Below are positions 28,601 through 36,880 of a stretch of DNA of 45,117 bases, one piece after another; the stretch's first letter is position 1; each line of letters opens with the position of its first letter. This stretch comes from Tepidimonas fonticaldi. GTDB lineage: Bacteria > Pseudomonadota > Gammaproteobacteria > Burkholderiales > Burkholderiaceae_C. The notes under the pieces are model-generated. The model saw only the letters and a program-made list of their open reading frames with translations. It was not told the origin of the DNA and ran no database searches. The stretch covers positions 1 through 45,117 of the forward strand of contig NZ_VJOO01000023.1 of assembly GCF_007556755.1 (NCBI RefSeq). Direction: 5' to 3'. Both the position numbers and the translations under genes were made by a program.

Positions 28601-30629
28601 CGACGGCCCCGTGCCGCCGGCCCTGCGCCAGGCCCTGGACGCCTGGATGGCCCAGGCCGAACAGGCGGGCCGCGGCGATTCGGCCGAACCTCCGCCCGCC
28701 GCCCCGGCCCTGCGGCCCCCGCTTTCCGCATCCGCCTCGCCCCTTTCGCCCCCCGCGCCGGGGGAGCCCGAGCCGGTGCTGCGCGTGCGGGCGGACCTGA
28801 TCGAGCGGCTGCTGGCGGGCGTGACCGACCAACTGGCCAACCGCCAGCGCCTCGGCGGGGAGCTGGGGGCGCTGCGCCGCTCGCTGCGCGACATGGCGGC
28901 CAACGTCGAGCGGCTGCGCCAGCAATGGCGCGAGCTGCAGCGCCAGACCGAATCCCAGACGCCGGCGCGCGTTTCGGGTCCCGTGCCGGACGGCTTCGAC
29001 GCCCTGGAGCTGGACCGCTACACCCGCGTGCAGGAGCTGACCCGGTTGCTGGCCGAGTCCATCGACGACGTGGCCACCGTGCAGCACCAGATGCAGCGCG
29101 CGGTGGCCGCTGCCGAAGGGCATCTGGCCGCGCAGGAGCGCCAGGCCCGCGACGGACAGCGCGCGCTGCTGGAGGCCCGGCTCGTGCCCTTCGACAGCGT
29201 GGCCGAGCGCCTGGCCCGCGGTCTGCGGCAAGCCGCCGAGGCCCGCGGCCGCACCGTCGAGTGGCACCTGGAGGGCGGTGCCGCGGTGCTGGACCGCGCC
29301 GTGCTCGAACGGCTGGTGCCGGTGCTGGAACACCTGCTGCGCAATGCGGTGGTGCACGGCATCGAGTCGCCCGAGGCTCGGGTCGCCGCGGGCAAGCCGC
29401 CCGCGGGACGCATCGCCCTTGCGTTGCAGGTGCAGGGGCAGGACCTGAGCCTGACGCTGACCGATGACGGCGCCGGGCTGGATCTGGAGGGACTGCGCCG
29501 TCGTGCCGTGGCGGCCGGTCTGCACCCGGCGGATGCGCCGTTCACGCGCGGCGACGCGGTGCGCTGTGCGCTGGCGCCGGGCATCAGCACGGCAACCCAG
29601 GTGGACGAGTGGGCGGGGCGCGGCATCGGGCTGGATGCGGTGCGCAGCGAGCTGCTCGCGCTGGGGGGGCGGATCGAGGGCTTCGAGCCCGCCGGGGGCG
29701 GGACCGGCTGGCATCTGGTGGTCCCGCTGACGACGGCGATCACCGCCGTGGTGCTGGTGCGGGTGGACGACCGGGTGATCGGCCTGCCCGTGCCCTGGGT
29801 GGAGGCGGTGCGCCGCGTCCACGGCCCGGAGCTGACCGCGGCCGAGCTGGCCGGCCAGTGGCGCGAGGGGGCGGCGCTGATGCCCTTGTTCTGGCTGGGC
29901 GCGCTGCTGGGCGTGTCGCCGCGCCCGTCCCCGCGTGCCGATCGCCGCGGCATCCCCGTGCTGGAGTGCCACAGCGCAGGCCGCCGGGTCGCGCTGCGCG
30001 TGGACGCCGTGCTGGGGCGTCAGACGGTCGTGCTGCGTCCGCTGCCGCCGTTGCTGGCGCGCCAGCCCGGGCTGGTCGGTGCCAGCGTGCTGCCCGACGG
30101 CGGTGTGGTGCTGATCTACCATCCGCTGGCGCTGATGGCCGAGTATGGCGAGGGGGCGCGCCGCTGGGCGGCCGACACGGGGGGCACCCCGGCAGCGCAG
30201 GCTGCGCGCAGCGCGTCGCCCCCTGCCGTGGCCCCTCTGGTGTTGGTGGTGGACGACTCCATCACCGTGCGCCGCGTCACCCAGCGCCTGCTGCGCCGCG
30301 CCGGCTATCGGGTGGCGTTGGCGGGCGACGGGGTCCAGGCGCTGGAGCGCCTGCGCGAGGAGGCGCCGGTCGTCGTGCTGTGCGACATCGAGATGCCGCG
30401 CATGGACGGCTTCGAGCTGGTGCGGGCCTTGCGCAACGATCCGCGCTGGACCGATCTGCCGGTGGTGATGGTCACCTCCCGCCTGGCCGACAAGCACCGC
30501 GCCCATGCCGAATCGCTGGGCGTCAACCACTACCTGGGCAAGCCCTATGCCGAGGACGAGCTGCTCGCGCTCGTCGCGGCCTATGCGCGGCTGGCGCCGC
30601 CGGGCGGGCGCGGGCTCAGCCCTTCCTGA
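25665..30629 (+). CDS. chpA: Chp system hybrid histidine kinase ChpA (PilL), multi-Hpt CheA
   Basis: 1,654-residue CheA-like kinase that phosphorylates PilG and PilH. GTG start at 25665, three bases after pilJ. The N-terminal half has Hpt-like helical modules, of which three show phosphorylatable histidines: H663 (FHTLKGSARL), H821 (AHALAGQAATIGH) and H949 (LLHTAKGGARL). Further N-terminal repeats (about 25-160 and 450-580) look degenerate. Then come a dimerisation coiled coil (about 1070-1170), the ATPase with N-box HLLRNAVVHGIE (H1223) and G-box DDGAGLD, GRGIGLDAVR, a CheW-like domain, and a C-terminal receiver with D1574 in LCDIEMPRMDGF. No ChpB or PilK methylation enzymes follow. It overlaps the convergent photolyase gene by 14 bases. 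Confidence 0.95.
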   Translation: MAERDDAPPSPPIAVGGPGADPGPLAWLREALEHTLDATLAAVRQYVAAHERSRAGDLAAVDDSELRWQVQALHQAAGALDMVELPAEARTVAALQAVLERLVQRPLAAEAAVLPLVERGVWALRDQLQRHLRQQGLPGLALFPTYRDWQQWAQGRAHPADLWGASLPPAVEPPPGPTVAPGPRVRTHLERLALPLLREGRPSAAAALARLAGGVSRAVDDGAQRRFWLIAAAVFEGLAAQRLPLDVWVKRALAALLRQLAAEGAVGAPSADGAASARWDAAAREWLYLAARIDPAPDDALPHAAVLWRAMGWQAPLRWDPEQRVLGAVDPHVVARVQAAAADVQRRWEAADAQGGTAPPAAAVTALADALADGPDPWPTLADAWRAWAAHPEGAGTPSSEPVLALLGLQAELESVDPLDPAQADRLRTLADRLRAAAAGQALPPPPPWLSERYRAWSEREGARRLTAEWRHELAALEAAFEALWRQGDAAAWTGLRAVPQRLQRLRGHAALMNMPAVADALTIMDKAVTEWLAQGALPAPAERQAQVERIGANLAALGAWIDVWEREPALAAQTFGFDAEAGVLRAVQAAATAVRAEPAAADASAEAPADTDAESDAPDIDERAIFLAEARDLLAGMATALDALRAAPGDQAALARLRRLFHTLKGSARLVGLTALGEAAWQAERRLNTWLAEARPLAPAERDAIAAAHACLVPWVDAWAHGGPPADDARRLAEVEAALQGAEPQAAQPPAPTEPAPIPVPMPAPIHIGPLVLDPELYQVFLQEADGHSLALEQTLEDWADGVGGAGETADVQAAAERAHALAGQAATIGHAPLAALARALEEALLRAATHPAPPANDRAVVARAARELRGLLHQLAAGCYREPAADTLSALADWPPAPTNIAPDAPAALDDFRTEAADLLPRLSAALVRWAGRGDGAAQAELLRLLHTAKGGARLAGLAALAEQAHALEAQVLAVPADGPVPPALRQALDAWMAQAEQAGRGDSAEPPPAAPALRPPLSASASPLSPPAPGEPEPVLRVRADLIERLLAGVTDQLANRQRLGGELGALRRSLRDMAANVERLRQQWRELQRQTESQTPARVSGPVPDGFDALELDRYTRVQELTRLLAESIDDVATVQHQMQRAVAAAEGHLAAQERQARDGQRALLEARLVPFDSVAERLARGLRQAAEARGRTVEWHLEGGAAVLDRAVLERLVPVLEHLLRNAVVHGIESPEARVAAGKPPAGRIALALQVQGQDLSLTLTDDGAGLDLEGLRRRAVAAGLHPADAPFTRGDAVRCALAPGISTATQVDEWAGRGIGLDAVRSELLALGGRIEGFEPAGGGTGWHLVVPLTTAITAVVLVRVDDRVIGLPVPWVEAVRRVHGPELTAAELAGQWREGAALMPLFWLGALLGVSPRPSPRADRRGIPVLECHSAGRRVALRVDAVLGRQTVVLRPLPPLLARQPGLVGASVLPDGGVVLIYHPLALMAEYGEGARRWAADTGGTPAAQAARSASPPAVAPLVLVVDDSITVRRVTQRLLRRAGYRVALAGDGVQALERLREEAPVVVLCDIEMPRMDGFELVRALRNDPRWTDLPVVMVTSRLADKHRAHAESLGVNHYLGKPYAEDELLALVAAYARLAPPGGRGLSPS

Positions 30630-32115
30630 CCACGGCGTAGCGCTCCAGCGTGCGGGCGCGCGCCTCGGCATGGTCCACGATCGGCATGGGATAGTCGCGC
30701 CCCAGCACCACCCCGGCGGTCTGCAGGTCGGCCGGCTTGGCCAGCCAGGGCGCGTGCAGCGCCTCGGTCGGCAGCGCGGCCAGCTCGGGCAGGTAGCGGC
30801 GGATGAATTTGCCCTGCGGATCGAACTTCTGGCTCTGGTTGACCGGGTTGAAGATGCGAAAGTACGGCTGCGCATCGCAGCCGCTGGAGGCCGCCCACTG
30901 CCAGCCGCCGTTGTTGGCCGCCAGATCGAAGTCGATCAGGTGATCCGCAAAGTACTGCTCGCCCCAGCGCCAGTCCAGTCCCAGATCCTTGGTCAGAAAG
31001 CTGGCCACCACCATGCGCAGGCGGTTGTGCATGTAGCCCGTGCGGTTGAGCTGGTGCATTGCCGCATCCACCAGCGGGTAGCCGGTGCGCCCCTCGCGCC
31101 AGGCCGCGAACAGCGCCTCGGCGTGCTTGCCGCGCTCCCAGCGGATGGCGTCGTACTCCGGCTTGAAGGCGCGGCCTTCCCCGACCTGCGGAAAATTGGC
31201 CAGGATTTGGTGGTAGAAGTCGCGCCAGATCAGCTCGTACAGCCATGCGGTCGCGCCCGCCAGCCCCTGCCGGTGCAGCCCGTGGGCCAGGCCCGCCGCG
31301 GTCCGAATGCTCAGGGTGCCAAAGCGCAGGTGCACGCTCAGGTAGCTGGGCCCCTTGACCGCTGGGAAATCGCGCGCCTGGTGGTAGTGCTCGATGCGGG
31401 TGGCGAAATCCTCCAACAATGCGCGGGCACCGCGGCTGCCGGTGCGCACCTTCAGCTCGCGCAGATTGGTGCGCGCAAAGCCCAGGCTTTCCAGCGGCGG
31501 CACGCCCGGCGGCAGATCGGCCGGGCAGGGCGCCAGCGCGTCGGCGTAGCGCTCCACCGGGTAGGCCTTGAGCTGAAAGTCGGTCAGCGCCCTGAGCCAC
31601 GCATTGCGGTACGGCGTGAACACCGTGAACGGCCGGCCGTTGCCCGTCAGCACCTCGTGCCGCTCGAAGATCACATGGTCCTTGAAGGTCTGCAGCACCG
31701 CCCCCCCGTGTGCCAGCGCGCCCAGCACCTGGGCGTCGCGCGCGCGGGCATAGGGCTCGTCGTCGTGGTTGGCAAACACCGTCTGCGCGCCAAGCTGGGC
31801 CGCTACGCGCGGGACGACCTCGGCGGCCGCGCCGTGGCGCACGATCAGCCCCACCCCGTCCACCCCGTTGGAGCGCCCCAGGGCACGCAGTTGCTCGTCC
31901 AGGTCGATCAGGCTTTCGTGGATGAACTCCACACGGCGGTCCGCCGCCAGGCCACGCGCCAGCAGCGGCTGCAAAATCGCCGTGTCGAACACGAACACAC
32001 ACCACACCCGGCGACAGTGCTTGAGCGCGTGGTAGAGCGCGGCGTTGTCCTCGGCCCGCAGGTCACGGCGAAACCACATCAGGCCGGTGTCGTAGTGTTT
32101 GGGGGCGGTGGGCAT
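30616..32115 (-). CDS. phrB: Deoxyribodipyrimidine photo-lyase
   Basis: Class I CPD photolyase that splits UV-made cyclobutane dimers with blue light. 499 residues. N-terminal antenna-binding domain opens GLMWFRRDLRAEDNAALYHAL. The C-terminal FAD domain has GRTGYPLVDAAMHQLNRTGY, MHNRLRMVVASFLTKDL and the signature around DLAANNGGWQWAASSGCDAQP, including tryptophans used for FAD reduction. It starts 5 bases after the PIN toxin stop, so it is probably expressed from the toxin-antitoxin promoter. Confidence 0.96.
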   Translation of the reverse strand: MPTAPKHYDTGLMWFRRDLRAEDNAALYHALKHCRRVWCVFVFDTAILQPLLARGLAADRRVEFIHESLIDLDEQLRALGRSNGVDGVGLIVRHGAAAEVVPRVAAQLGAQTVFANHDDEPYARARDAQVLGALAHGGAVLQTFKDHVIFERHEVLTGNGRPFTVFTPYRNAWLRALTDFQLKAYPVERYADALAPCPADLPPGVPPLESLGFARTNLRELKVRTGSRGARALLEDFATRIEHYHQARDFPAVKGPSYLSVHLRFGTLSIRTAAGLAHGLHRQGLAGATAWLYELIWRDFYHQILANFPQVGEGRAFKPEYDAIRWERGKHAEALFAAWREGRTGYPLVDAAMHQLNRTGYMHNRLRMVVASFLTKDLGLDWRWGEQYFADHLIDFDLAANNGGWQWAASSGCDAQPYFRIFNPVNQSQKFDPQGKFIRRYLPELAALPTEALHAPWLAKPADLQTAGVVLGRDYPMPIVDHAEARARTLERYAVVRKG

Positions 32116-32120
32116 GCCAG

Positions 32121-32549
32121 TCAGGGGTTGATCAGCGGCAGACAGTCAGCCGGGCTGATGATGGTGCTGCCCGGGCGCGGGTGGACGTGCAGCAGCCGGT
32201 CCCCGGTGACCAGTGCCGCGGTGGGCTCCATCGCCAGCAAGGCCCACAAATGGGCATCCCCTGGGTCGGGTGTCGTATGCAGGCGATCGTCCGGAGGGTC
32301 TCGCCACAGGGCGTTGGCAACGATCTCGGTCAAGATCGTGTCGATCTCGGCTTCGGTCAACCCATGGACTCGGCGCAGCTTGGGCCGCAGCAGGACGCAC
32401 CGGTATTCGTCCAGCAGCGCGGGCGACAGCAAAAATGGCAGGCGCCCGGCCAGCATCGCATCCAGGACCTGGGCGGTCGGGCTGTTTCGATCCCCCGTGA
32501 TCAGCCCCGCCGCCAAGACGTTGGTGTCGATGATGAAACACCGGCTCAT
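32121..32549 (-). CDS. PIN-domain toxin of a type II toxin-antitoxin pair
   Basis: 142-residue PIN-fold nuclease of the COG1569-type putative toxin family. Acidic metal-binding residues are all visible: D8 in IDTNVL, E48 in LLDEYR, D95 and D98 in DPGDAHLW, and D117 in TGDRLL, so it should be an active RNase. Start at 32549 (MSRCFIID) overlaps the antitoxin stop as ATGA. Toxicity and target are inferred from family and gene pair. Confidence 0.85.
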   Translation of the reverse strand: MSRCFIIDTNVLAAGLITGDRNSPTAQVLDAMLAGRLPFLLSPALLDEYRCVLLRPKLRRVHGLTEAEIDTILTEIVANALWRDPPDDRLHTTPDPGDAHLWALLAMEPTAALVTGDRLLHVHPRPGSTIISPADCLPLINP

Positions 32550-32782
32550 GCGCCGCGGATTCGCCGGGTTTCCTCGACGGACAGCGCTAGTGTGTCGGCC
32601 TCCGCCAGCCCCGCTCGCTGACGGGCCTGCGCCACCAAGGCGCGTGCGCTGTGCACCGGCTTGATGCCCCGCATCACCAGGCTTTCTTCGATGATTTTGT
32701 TGATCGAGCGCCCTTGACGAACGGCAGCCTCCTTGAGGGCCTGGTGCAGACCGTCGTCCAGCGTGATGGTCAGTCGGCTCAT
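32546..32782 (-). CDS. Ribbon-helix-helix antitoxin
   Basis: 78 residues. The N-terminus SRLTITLDDGLHQALKEAAVRQGRSINKIIEESL is a typical Arc/CopG-like ribbon-helix-helix DNA-binding module; the C-terminal tail HSARALVAQARQRAGL to RRIRGA would wrap the toxin. Placed directly before and overlapping the PIN gene, the usual antitoxin-first order. Likely represses its own promoter at 32810-32838. Confidence 0.82.
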   Translation of the reverse strand: MSRLTITLDDGLHQALKEAAVRQGRSINKIIEESLVMRGIKPVHSARALVAQARQRAGLAEADTLALSVEETRRIRGA

Positions 32783-32809
32783 GGCGAATGCAGCGGTGGG
32801 GGAGCTGGC

Positions 32810-32838
32810 AATCTAGCACAGGCGCACCAAGTCACCAA
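32810..32838 (-). promoter_or_regulatory. Promoter and repeat upstream of the toxin-antitoxin pair
   Basis: Minus strand -35 TTGGTG (32833-32838), 17-bp spacer, -10 TAGATT (32810-32815). The hexamer occurs twice (plus-strand CACCAA at 32825-32830 and 32833-32838), one copy being the -35 itself, a plausible antitoxin operator. Confidence 0.5.
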
Positions 32839-32857
32839 CACCGCCGAGGCCGGCCAC

Positions 32858-32863
32858 TAAAAT
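32858..32863 (+). promoter_or_regulatory. -10-like hexamer directly before yqgE
   Basis: TAAAAT ends 6 nt before the yqgE ATG, with no ribosome binding site, pointing to a leaderless yqgE-ruvX-pyr transcript. Its -35 region would overlap that of the divergent toxin-antitoxin promoter. Confidence 0.4.
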
Positions 32864-32869
32864 CGGCCC

Positions 32870-33613
32870 ATGTCCGCAGACGACGCCCCCGTCAACTTGA
32901 CGCATCACTTTTTGATCGCCATGCCCGGGCTGAATGACGAGCTGTTCGGCCGCAGCGTGGTGTATGTGTGCGAGCACACGCCCAAGGGGGCGCTGGGGTT
33001 GATCGTCAACAAGCCCAGCGGCATCACGATCGACGACTTGTTCCAGCGGCTGGACCTGCCGCTGGGTCGCCCGGACTGGGCGGGGATGCCGGTGCTGCGG
33101 GGCGGGCCGCTGCAGACCGAGCGCGGCTTTGTGCTGCACGAGGACATGGGCGAGCCGCTGCCGCTGATGGTGGCGCAGCCCCCCCGCGCGGTCGCCGACA
33201 CCCCGGCGCCGGCGTCGGCCGTGCCCGCGTTGCTGCAGGCCGCGGGCGCCGCGCCTGCGGTGGATGCGCCGGCTTCTTCCACCGGGGAGGGGGCTGCGTC
33301 GCCCAGCGGGCGCCCCACGGTCTACGCCTCGTCGCTCAAGGTGGCGGGCAGCGGCCTGGAGCTGACCACGTCGCGCGACGTGCTGGAAGCCGTCTCCGCC
33401 GGGGCGGGGCCGCGCCAGATCCTGATCACGCTGGGCTATGCCTCGTGGGGCGAGGGGCAGTTGGAGTCGGAGCTGGGCGACAACGCCTGGCTGACGGTGC
33501 CGGCCGATCCGGCTCTGCTGTTCGAGGTGCCGCTGGAGGAGCGCTACGAGCGCGCCATGGCCTTGCTGGGCGTGCAGCCGTGGATGCTGGCGCCGGGTGC
33601 GGGGCGGGCATGA
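32870..33613 (+). CDS. YqgE/AlgH family protein (UPF0301)
   Basis: 247 residues, about 60 more than E. coli YqgE. Conserved start LTHHFLIAMPGLNDELFGRSVVYVCEH, then GALGLIVNKPSGITIDDLF, LRGGPLQTERGFVLH, TTSRDVLEAV and LGYASWGEGQLESELGDNAWL. Between GFVLH and TVYASSLKV is an Ala/Pro/Ser-rich insertion (about residues 100-150). Biochemical role unknown; the family is nearly always paired with ruvX, as here with an ATGA overlap. Confidence 0.93.
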   Translation: MSADDAPVNLTHHFLIAMPGLNDELFGRSVVYVCEHTPKGALGLIVNKPSGITIDDLFQRLDLPLGRPDWAGMPVLRGGPLQTERGFVLHEDMGEPLPLMVAQPPRAVADTPAPASAVPALLQAAGAAPAVDAPASSTGEGAASPSGRPTVYASSLKVAGSGLELTTSRDVLEAVSAGAGPRQILITLGYASWGEGQLESELGDNAWLTVPADPALLFEVPLEERYERAMALLGVQPWMLAPGAGRA

Positions 33614-34020
33614 CCACCTGGGGGGCGGTGCCCGCGGGCGCGCAGACCTTTTTGGCCTTCGACTGGGGCGAGCGGCGGGTGGGTGTGGCCAGCGGCAACG
33701 CCATCACCCGCACCGCCACGCCGTTGCCCACTGTGCAGGCGCAGGGCGACGCCCGCTGGCAGCGCCTGGTCGCCGTCATCCGCGAGTGGCGGCCAGACGC
33801 CCTTGTGGTGGGGGTGCCCTGCCACCCGGACGGCACCCCGCACGAGCAGACGCAGCGCGCCCGGCGCTTTGCGCGGCAGTTGCACGGCCGCAGCGGCTTG
33901 CCGGTGGTGGAGGTGGACGAGCGCTACAGCAGCACCGAGGCACACGCCCTGGGGGCCGACGATGCCGACGCGGGCGCGGCCTGCATCATCCTGGAACAAT
34001 TTTTGAGGAGCCTGCCATGA
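33610..34020 (+). CDS. ruvX: RuvX/YqgF family putative Holliday junction resolvase
   Basis: 136-residue RNase H-fold protein of the YqgF family, linked to Holliday junction resolution and to pre-16S rRNA 5' maturation. Catalytic acidic residues are seen in FLAFDWGERRVGVASGN, in VVEVDERYSSTEAH and near the C-terminus in DDADAGAACIILEQFL. Overlaps yqgE and pyrR by ATGA at both ends. Confidence 0.93.
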   Translation: MTTWGAVPAGAQTFLAFDWGERRVGVASGNAITRTATPLPTVQAQGDARWQRLVAVIREWRPDALVVGVPCHPDGTPHEQTQRARRFARQLHGRSGLPVVEVDERYSSTEAHALGADDADAGAACIILEQFLRSLP

Positions 34021-34580
34021 CCGCCGATCCCGCCCCCGCCGCCGCGGGCGCCGCCGGTGTCCTGCCGTTGGACGCCGAGGCCCTGTATGCCGAGCTGCGC
34101 CGCGCCGTTCAGGCCCTGCTGGCCAGCGGGCCGCAGCCCACGCACCTGGTGGGCGTCGTCTCGGGCGGGGCGTGGCTGGCTGCCCGGCTGCACCGCGAGC
34201 TGGGCCTGCCCGGCGCGCCCGGCGTCATCGCCGCCACGCTGCACCGCGACGACTACGCCCAGCGCGGCCTGGCCCCGGCGGCCGCACAGACCCACCTGCC
34301 TTTCGAGGTGGAGGGCGCGCATGTGCTGCTGATCGACGACGTGCTCTACACCGGGCGCACCCTGCGCGCGGTGCTCAATGAACTGTTCGACTACGGCCGG
34401 CCGGCCAGCGTGCGGCTGGCGGTGCTGGTGGACCGTGGCGGGCGCGAGTTGCCGGTGGCCGCCGACGCCGCGGCCGTGCGGCTGCCGCTGCCCGCGCACC
34501 AGTCCTTCGAGCTGGTGCAGGATGCGGACGGGCGTTTTGGCTTCGTGCTGCTGGACCGCGCCGCCTCCCGCCTGGGCTGA
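34017..34580 (+). CDS. pyrR: Bifunctional pyr regulator / uracil phosphoribosyltransferase PyrR
   Basis: 187-residue type I phosphoribosyltransferase. The PRPP loop is VLLIDDVLYTGRTLRA, preceded by VSGGAWLAARLHREL and the TLHRDDYAQRGL flap. In Bacillus PyrR is an RNA-binding attenuator; in proteobacteria such regulation is less certain. Start ATG at 34017 overlaps the ruvX stop. The gap before pyrB is only 18 bases, so no PyrR-bound leader fits there. Confidence 0.92.
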   Translation: MTADPAPAAAGAAGVLPLDAEALYAELRRAVQALLASGPQPTHLVGVVSGGAWLAARLHRELGLPGAPGVIAATLHRDDYAQRGLAPAAAQTHLPFEVEGAHVLLIDDVLYTGRTLRAVLNELFDYGRPASVRLAVLVDRGGRELPVAADAAAVRLPLPAHQSFELVQDADGRFGFVLLDRAASRLG

Positions 34581-34598
34581 ACCCCGGAGCCCCCTGCC

Positions 34599-35552
34599 AT
34601 GAAAAACCCCCAACTCAACCGCCATGGCGAGCTGATCCACCTGCTGTCCACGGAGGGGCTGCCGCGCGCCATCCTGACCCAGATCCTGGACACGGCGGCG
34701 CAGTTCGTCAGCGTCAACGACCGCGAGGTCAAGAAGGTGCCGCTGCTGCGCGGCAAGAGCGTGTTCAACCTCTTCTTCGAGAACAGCACGCGCACCCGCA
34801 CGACCTTCGAGATCGCCGCCACGCGCCTGTCGGCCGACGTGTTCAACCTGGACATCGCGCGCTCCTCCACCGCCAAGGGCGAGACGCTGCTGGACACCAT
34901 CGCCAACCTCTCGGCGATGGCGGCCGACATCTTCGTCGTGCGTCACAGCGAATCCGGCGCGCCCTACCTGATTGCCCAGCACGTCGCGCCGCATGTGCAT
35001 GTCATCAACGCCGGCGACGGGCGCCACGCGCACCCCACGCAGGGGCTGCTGGACATGTACACCATCCGGCACTACAAAAAGGACTTCACCCAGCTCTCGG
35101 TGGCCATTGTGGGCGACGTGCTGCACTCGCGGGTGGCGCGCTCCGACATCCACGCGCTCACCACCCTGGGCTGCCCGGACGTGCGGGTGGTCGGCCCGCG
35201 CACCCTGGTGCCCAGCGACCTGTCGCACCTGGGCGTGCGTGTCTGCCATTCGCTGGAGGAGGGCATTCGCGACTGCGACGTGGTGATCGCCCTGCGGCTG
35301 CAGAACGAGCGCATGAGCGGCGCGCTGCTGCCCTCCAGCCAGGAGTTCCACCAAAGCTTCGGCCTGACGCCGGAGCGGCTGCGCTGGGCCAAGCCGGACG
35401 CCATCGTCATGCACCCCGGGCCCGTCAACCGGGGGGTGGAGATCGACTCCAGCGTCGTGGACGGCGCGCAGAGCGTGGTGCTGCCGCAGGTCACCTTCGG
35501 CATCGCGGTGCGCATGGCGGTCATGGGCATCATCGCGGGGAACGAGGCATGA
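34599..35552 (+). CDS. pyrB: Aspartate carbamoyltransferase catalytic subunit
   Basis: Joins carbamoyl phosphate and aspartate in the first committed pyrimidine step. 317 residues. Carbamoyl-phosphate site [14 protein letters not shown], then [12 protein letters not shown], and aspartate-loop region [16 protein letters not shown]. No pyrI follows; instead it overlaps a dihydroorotase-like gene by ATGA, the pyrB-pyrC' arrangement known from Pseudomonas. Confidence 0.97.
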   Translation: MKNPQLNRHGELIHLLSTEGLPRAILTQILDTAAQFVSVNDREVKKVPLLRGKSVFNLFFENSTRTRTTFEIAATRLSADVFNLDIARSSTAKGETLLDTIANLSAMAADIFVVRHSESGAPYLIAQHVAPHVHVINAGDGRHAHPTQGLLDMYTIRHYKKDFTQLSVAIVGDVLHSRVARSDIHALTTLGCPDVRVVGPRTLVPSDLSHLGVRVCHSLEEGIRDCDVVIALRLQNERMSGALLPSSQEFHQSFGLTPERLRWAKPDAIVMHPGPVNRGVEIDSSVVDGAQSVVLPQVTFGIAVRMAVMGIIAGNEA

Positions 35553-36880
35553 AGATACTCATCCGACAGGGCCGAGTCATCGACCCCGCCAGCGGCATCG
35601 ACCGCGTGACCGACGTCGCCATCGCCGCGGGCCGCATCATCGGCATTGGCAGCGCGCCGGCCGACTTCGCGCCCAACCGCGTGATCGACGCCAGCGGCTG
35701 CTGGGTGCTGCCGGGGCTGGTCGATCTGAGCGTGCGCCTGCGCGAGCCGGGCCAGGAACACGCCGGCATGCTGGAGAGCGAGACCGCGGCGGCCGTGGCC
35801 GGTGGTGTCACCAGTCTGGTCTGCCCGCCCGACACCGACCCCGTGCTGGACGAGCCGGGCCTGGTGGACATGCTCAAGGCGCGCGCCGAAAAGCTGCACC
35901 GCGCGCGGTTGTTCCCGCTGGGTGCATTGACGCGCGGCCTGCAGGGCGAGGTGCTGGCCGAGATGGTGCAGCTCACCGAGCGGGGCTGCGTGGGCTTTGG
36001 CCAGGCGGACCGGCCGATCGTCAACACCCAGGTGCTGCAGCGCGCCTTCCAGTACGCGGCCACCTTTGGCTACACGCTGTGGCTGCGGCCGGAGGAGCCG
36101 TGGCTGTCCAAAGGCGTGATGGCCAGCGGGCCGCTGGCGACGCGCCTGGGCCTGTCCGGCGTGTCGGCGGCGTCGGAGGTGGTCGCGCTGCACACGCTGT
36201 TCGAGCTGCTGCGCGGTGTGGCCGCCGCGGCGGGGGCGGCTGCGGCGACACCGCCCGTGCGCTTGCATGTGTGCCGGCTGAGTACCGCGGCCGGCGTGGC
36301 CCTGGTGCGCCAAGCCAAGGCCGAAGGCCTGCCCGTGACCGCCGACGTCAGCGTGCACAACCTGCTGCTCACCGACACCGACATCGGCTACTACGACACC
36401 CGGCTGCGCCTGCAGCCGCCGGTGCGTCAGCAACGCGACCGCGACGCCCTGCGCCAGGCGCTGGCCGACGGCACCATCGATGCGCTGGTGTCGGACCACA
36501 ACCCCGTGTCGGCCGATGCCAAGGCGGTGCCGTTTGCCGAGGCCGAACCCGGCGCCACCGCCGTGGAGCTGCTGGCGGGCCTGGCCCTCAAGTGGGCCGA
36601 GCAGGATGGCGTGCCGGCGGTCCGCGCCGCCGAGGTGCTGACGGCCGGGCCGGCGCGCGTGCTGGGCGCGCGGCTGGGGACCCTGCAGGCCAGCGTCGGC
36701 CGCCTGGCCGTGGGCGGCGTGGCCGATGTGTGCGTGCTGGATCCGGCGGCCACCTGGCGCGTGGACCCCGCCCGGCTGCGCAGCCAGGGCCGCCACACGC
36801 CGTTCGAGGGCCACGCGCTGCCCGCGAGCGTGCGGGCCACGCTGGTCGGCGGGCATGTGGCCTTCGATGCCGCGGCCTGA
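35549..36880 (+). CDS. pyrX: Dihydroorotase-like protein (PyrC'/PyrX), probably non-catalytic
   Basis: 443-residue dihydroorotase homologue. Active enzymes have HxH after PGxxD, but here the sequence is [14 protein letters not shown] with S61 and R63. The later metal histidine in the HxxHxST motif is R243 (LHVCRLST), and the middle histidine site reads LWLRPEEPW. Only D316 in SDHNP is kept. By analogy with Pseudomonas, this partner would stabilise PyrB in a dodecameric complex. A true dihydroorotase should exist elsewhere. Many pipelines would call this pyrC. Confidence 0.9.
   Translation: MKILIRQGRVIDPASGIDRVTDVAIAAGRIIGIGSAPADFAPNRVIDASGCWVLPGLVDLSVRLREPGQEHAGMLESETAAAVAGGVTSLVCPPDTDPVLDEPGLVDMLKARAEKLHRARLFPLGALTRGLQGEVLAEMVQLTERGCVGFGQADRPIVNTQVLQRAFQYAATFGYTLWLRPEEPWLSKGVMASGPLATRLGLSGVSAASEVVALHTLFELLRGVAAAAGAAAATPPVRLHVCRLSTAAGVALVRQAKAEGLPVTADVSVHNLLLTDTDIGYYDTRLRLQPPVRQQRDRDALRQALADGTIDALVSDHNPVSADAKAVPFAEAEPGATAVELLAGLALKWAEQDGVPAVRAAEVLTAGPARVLGARLGTLQASVGRLAVGGVADVCVLDPAATWRVDPARLRSQGRHTPFEGHALPASVRATLVGGHVAFDAAA

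Noticed and set aside
27546-30875. 1,109-codon minus-strand frame under chpA
   Set aside because: Antisense shadow of the chpA kinase core and the end of phrB.
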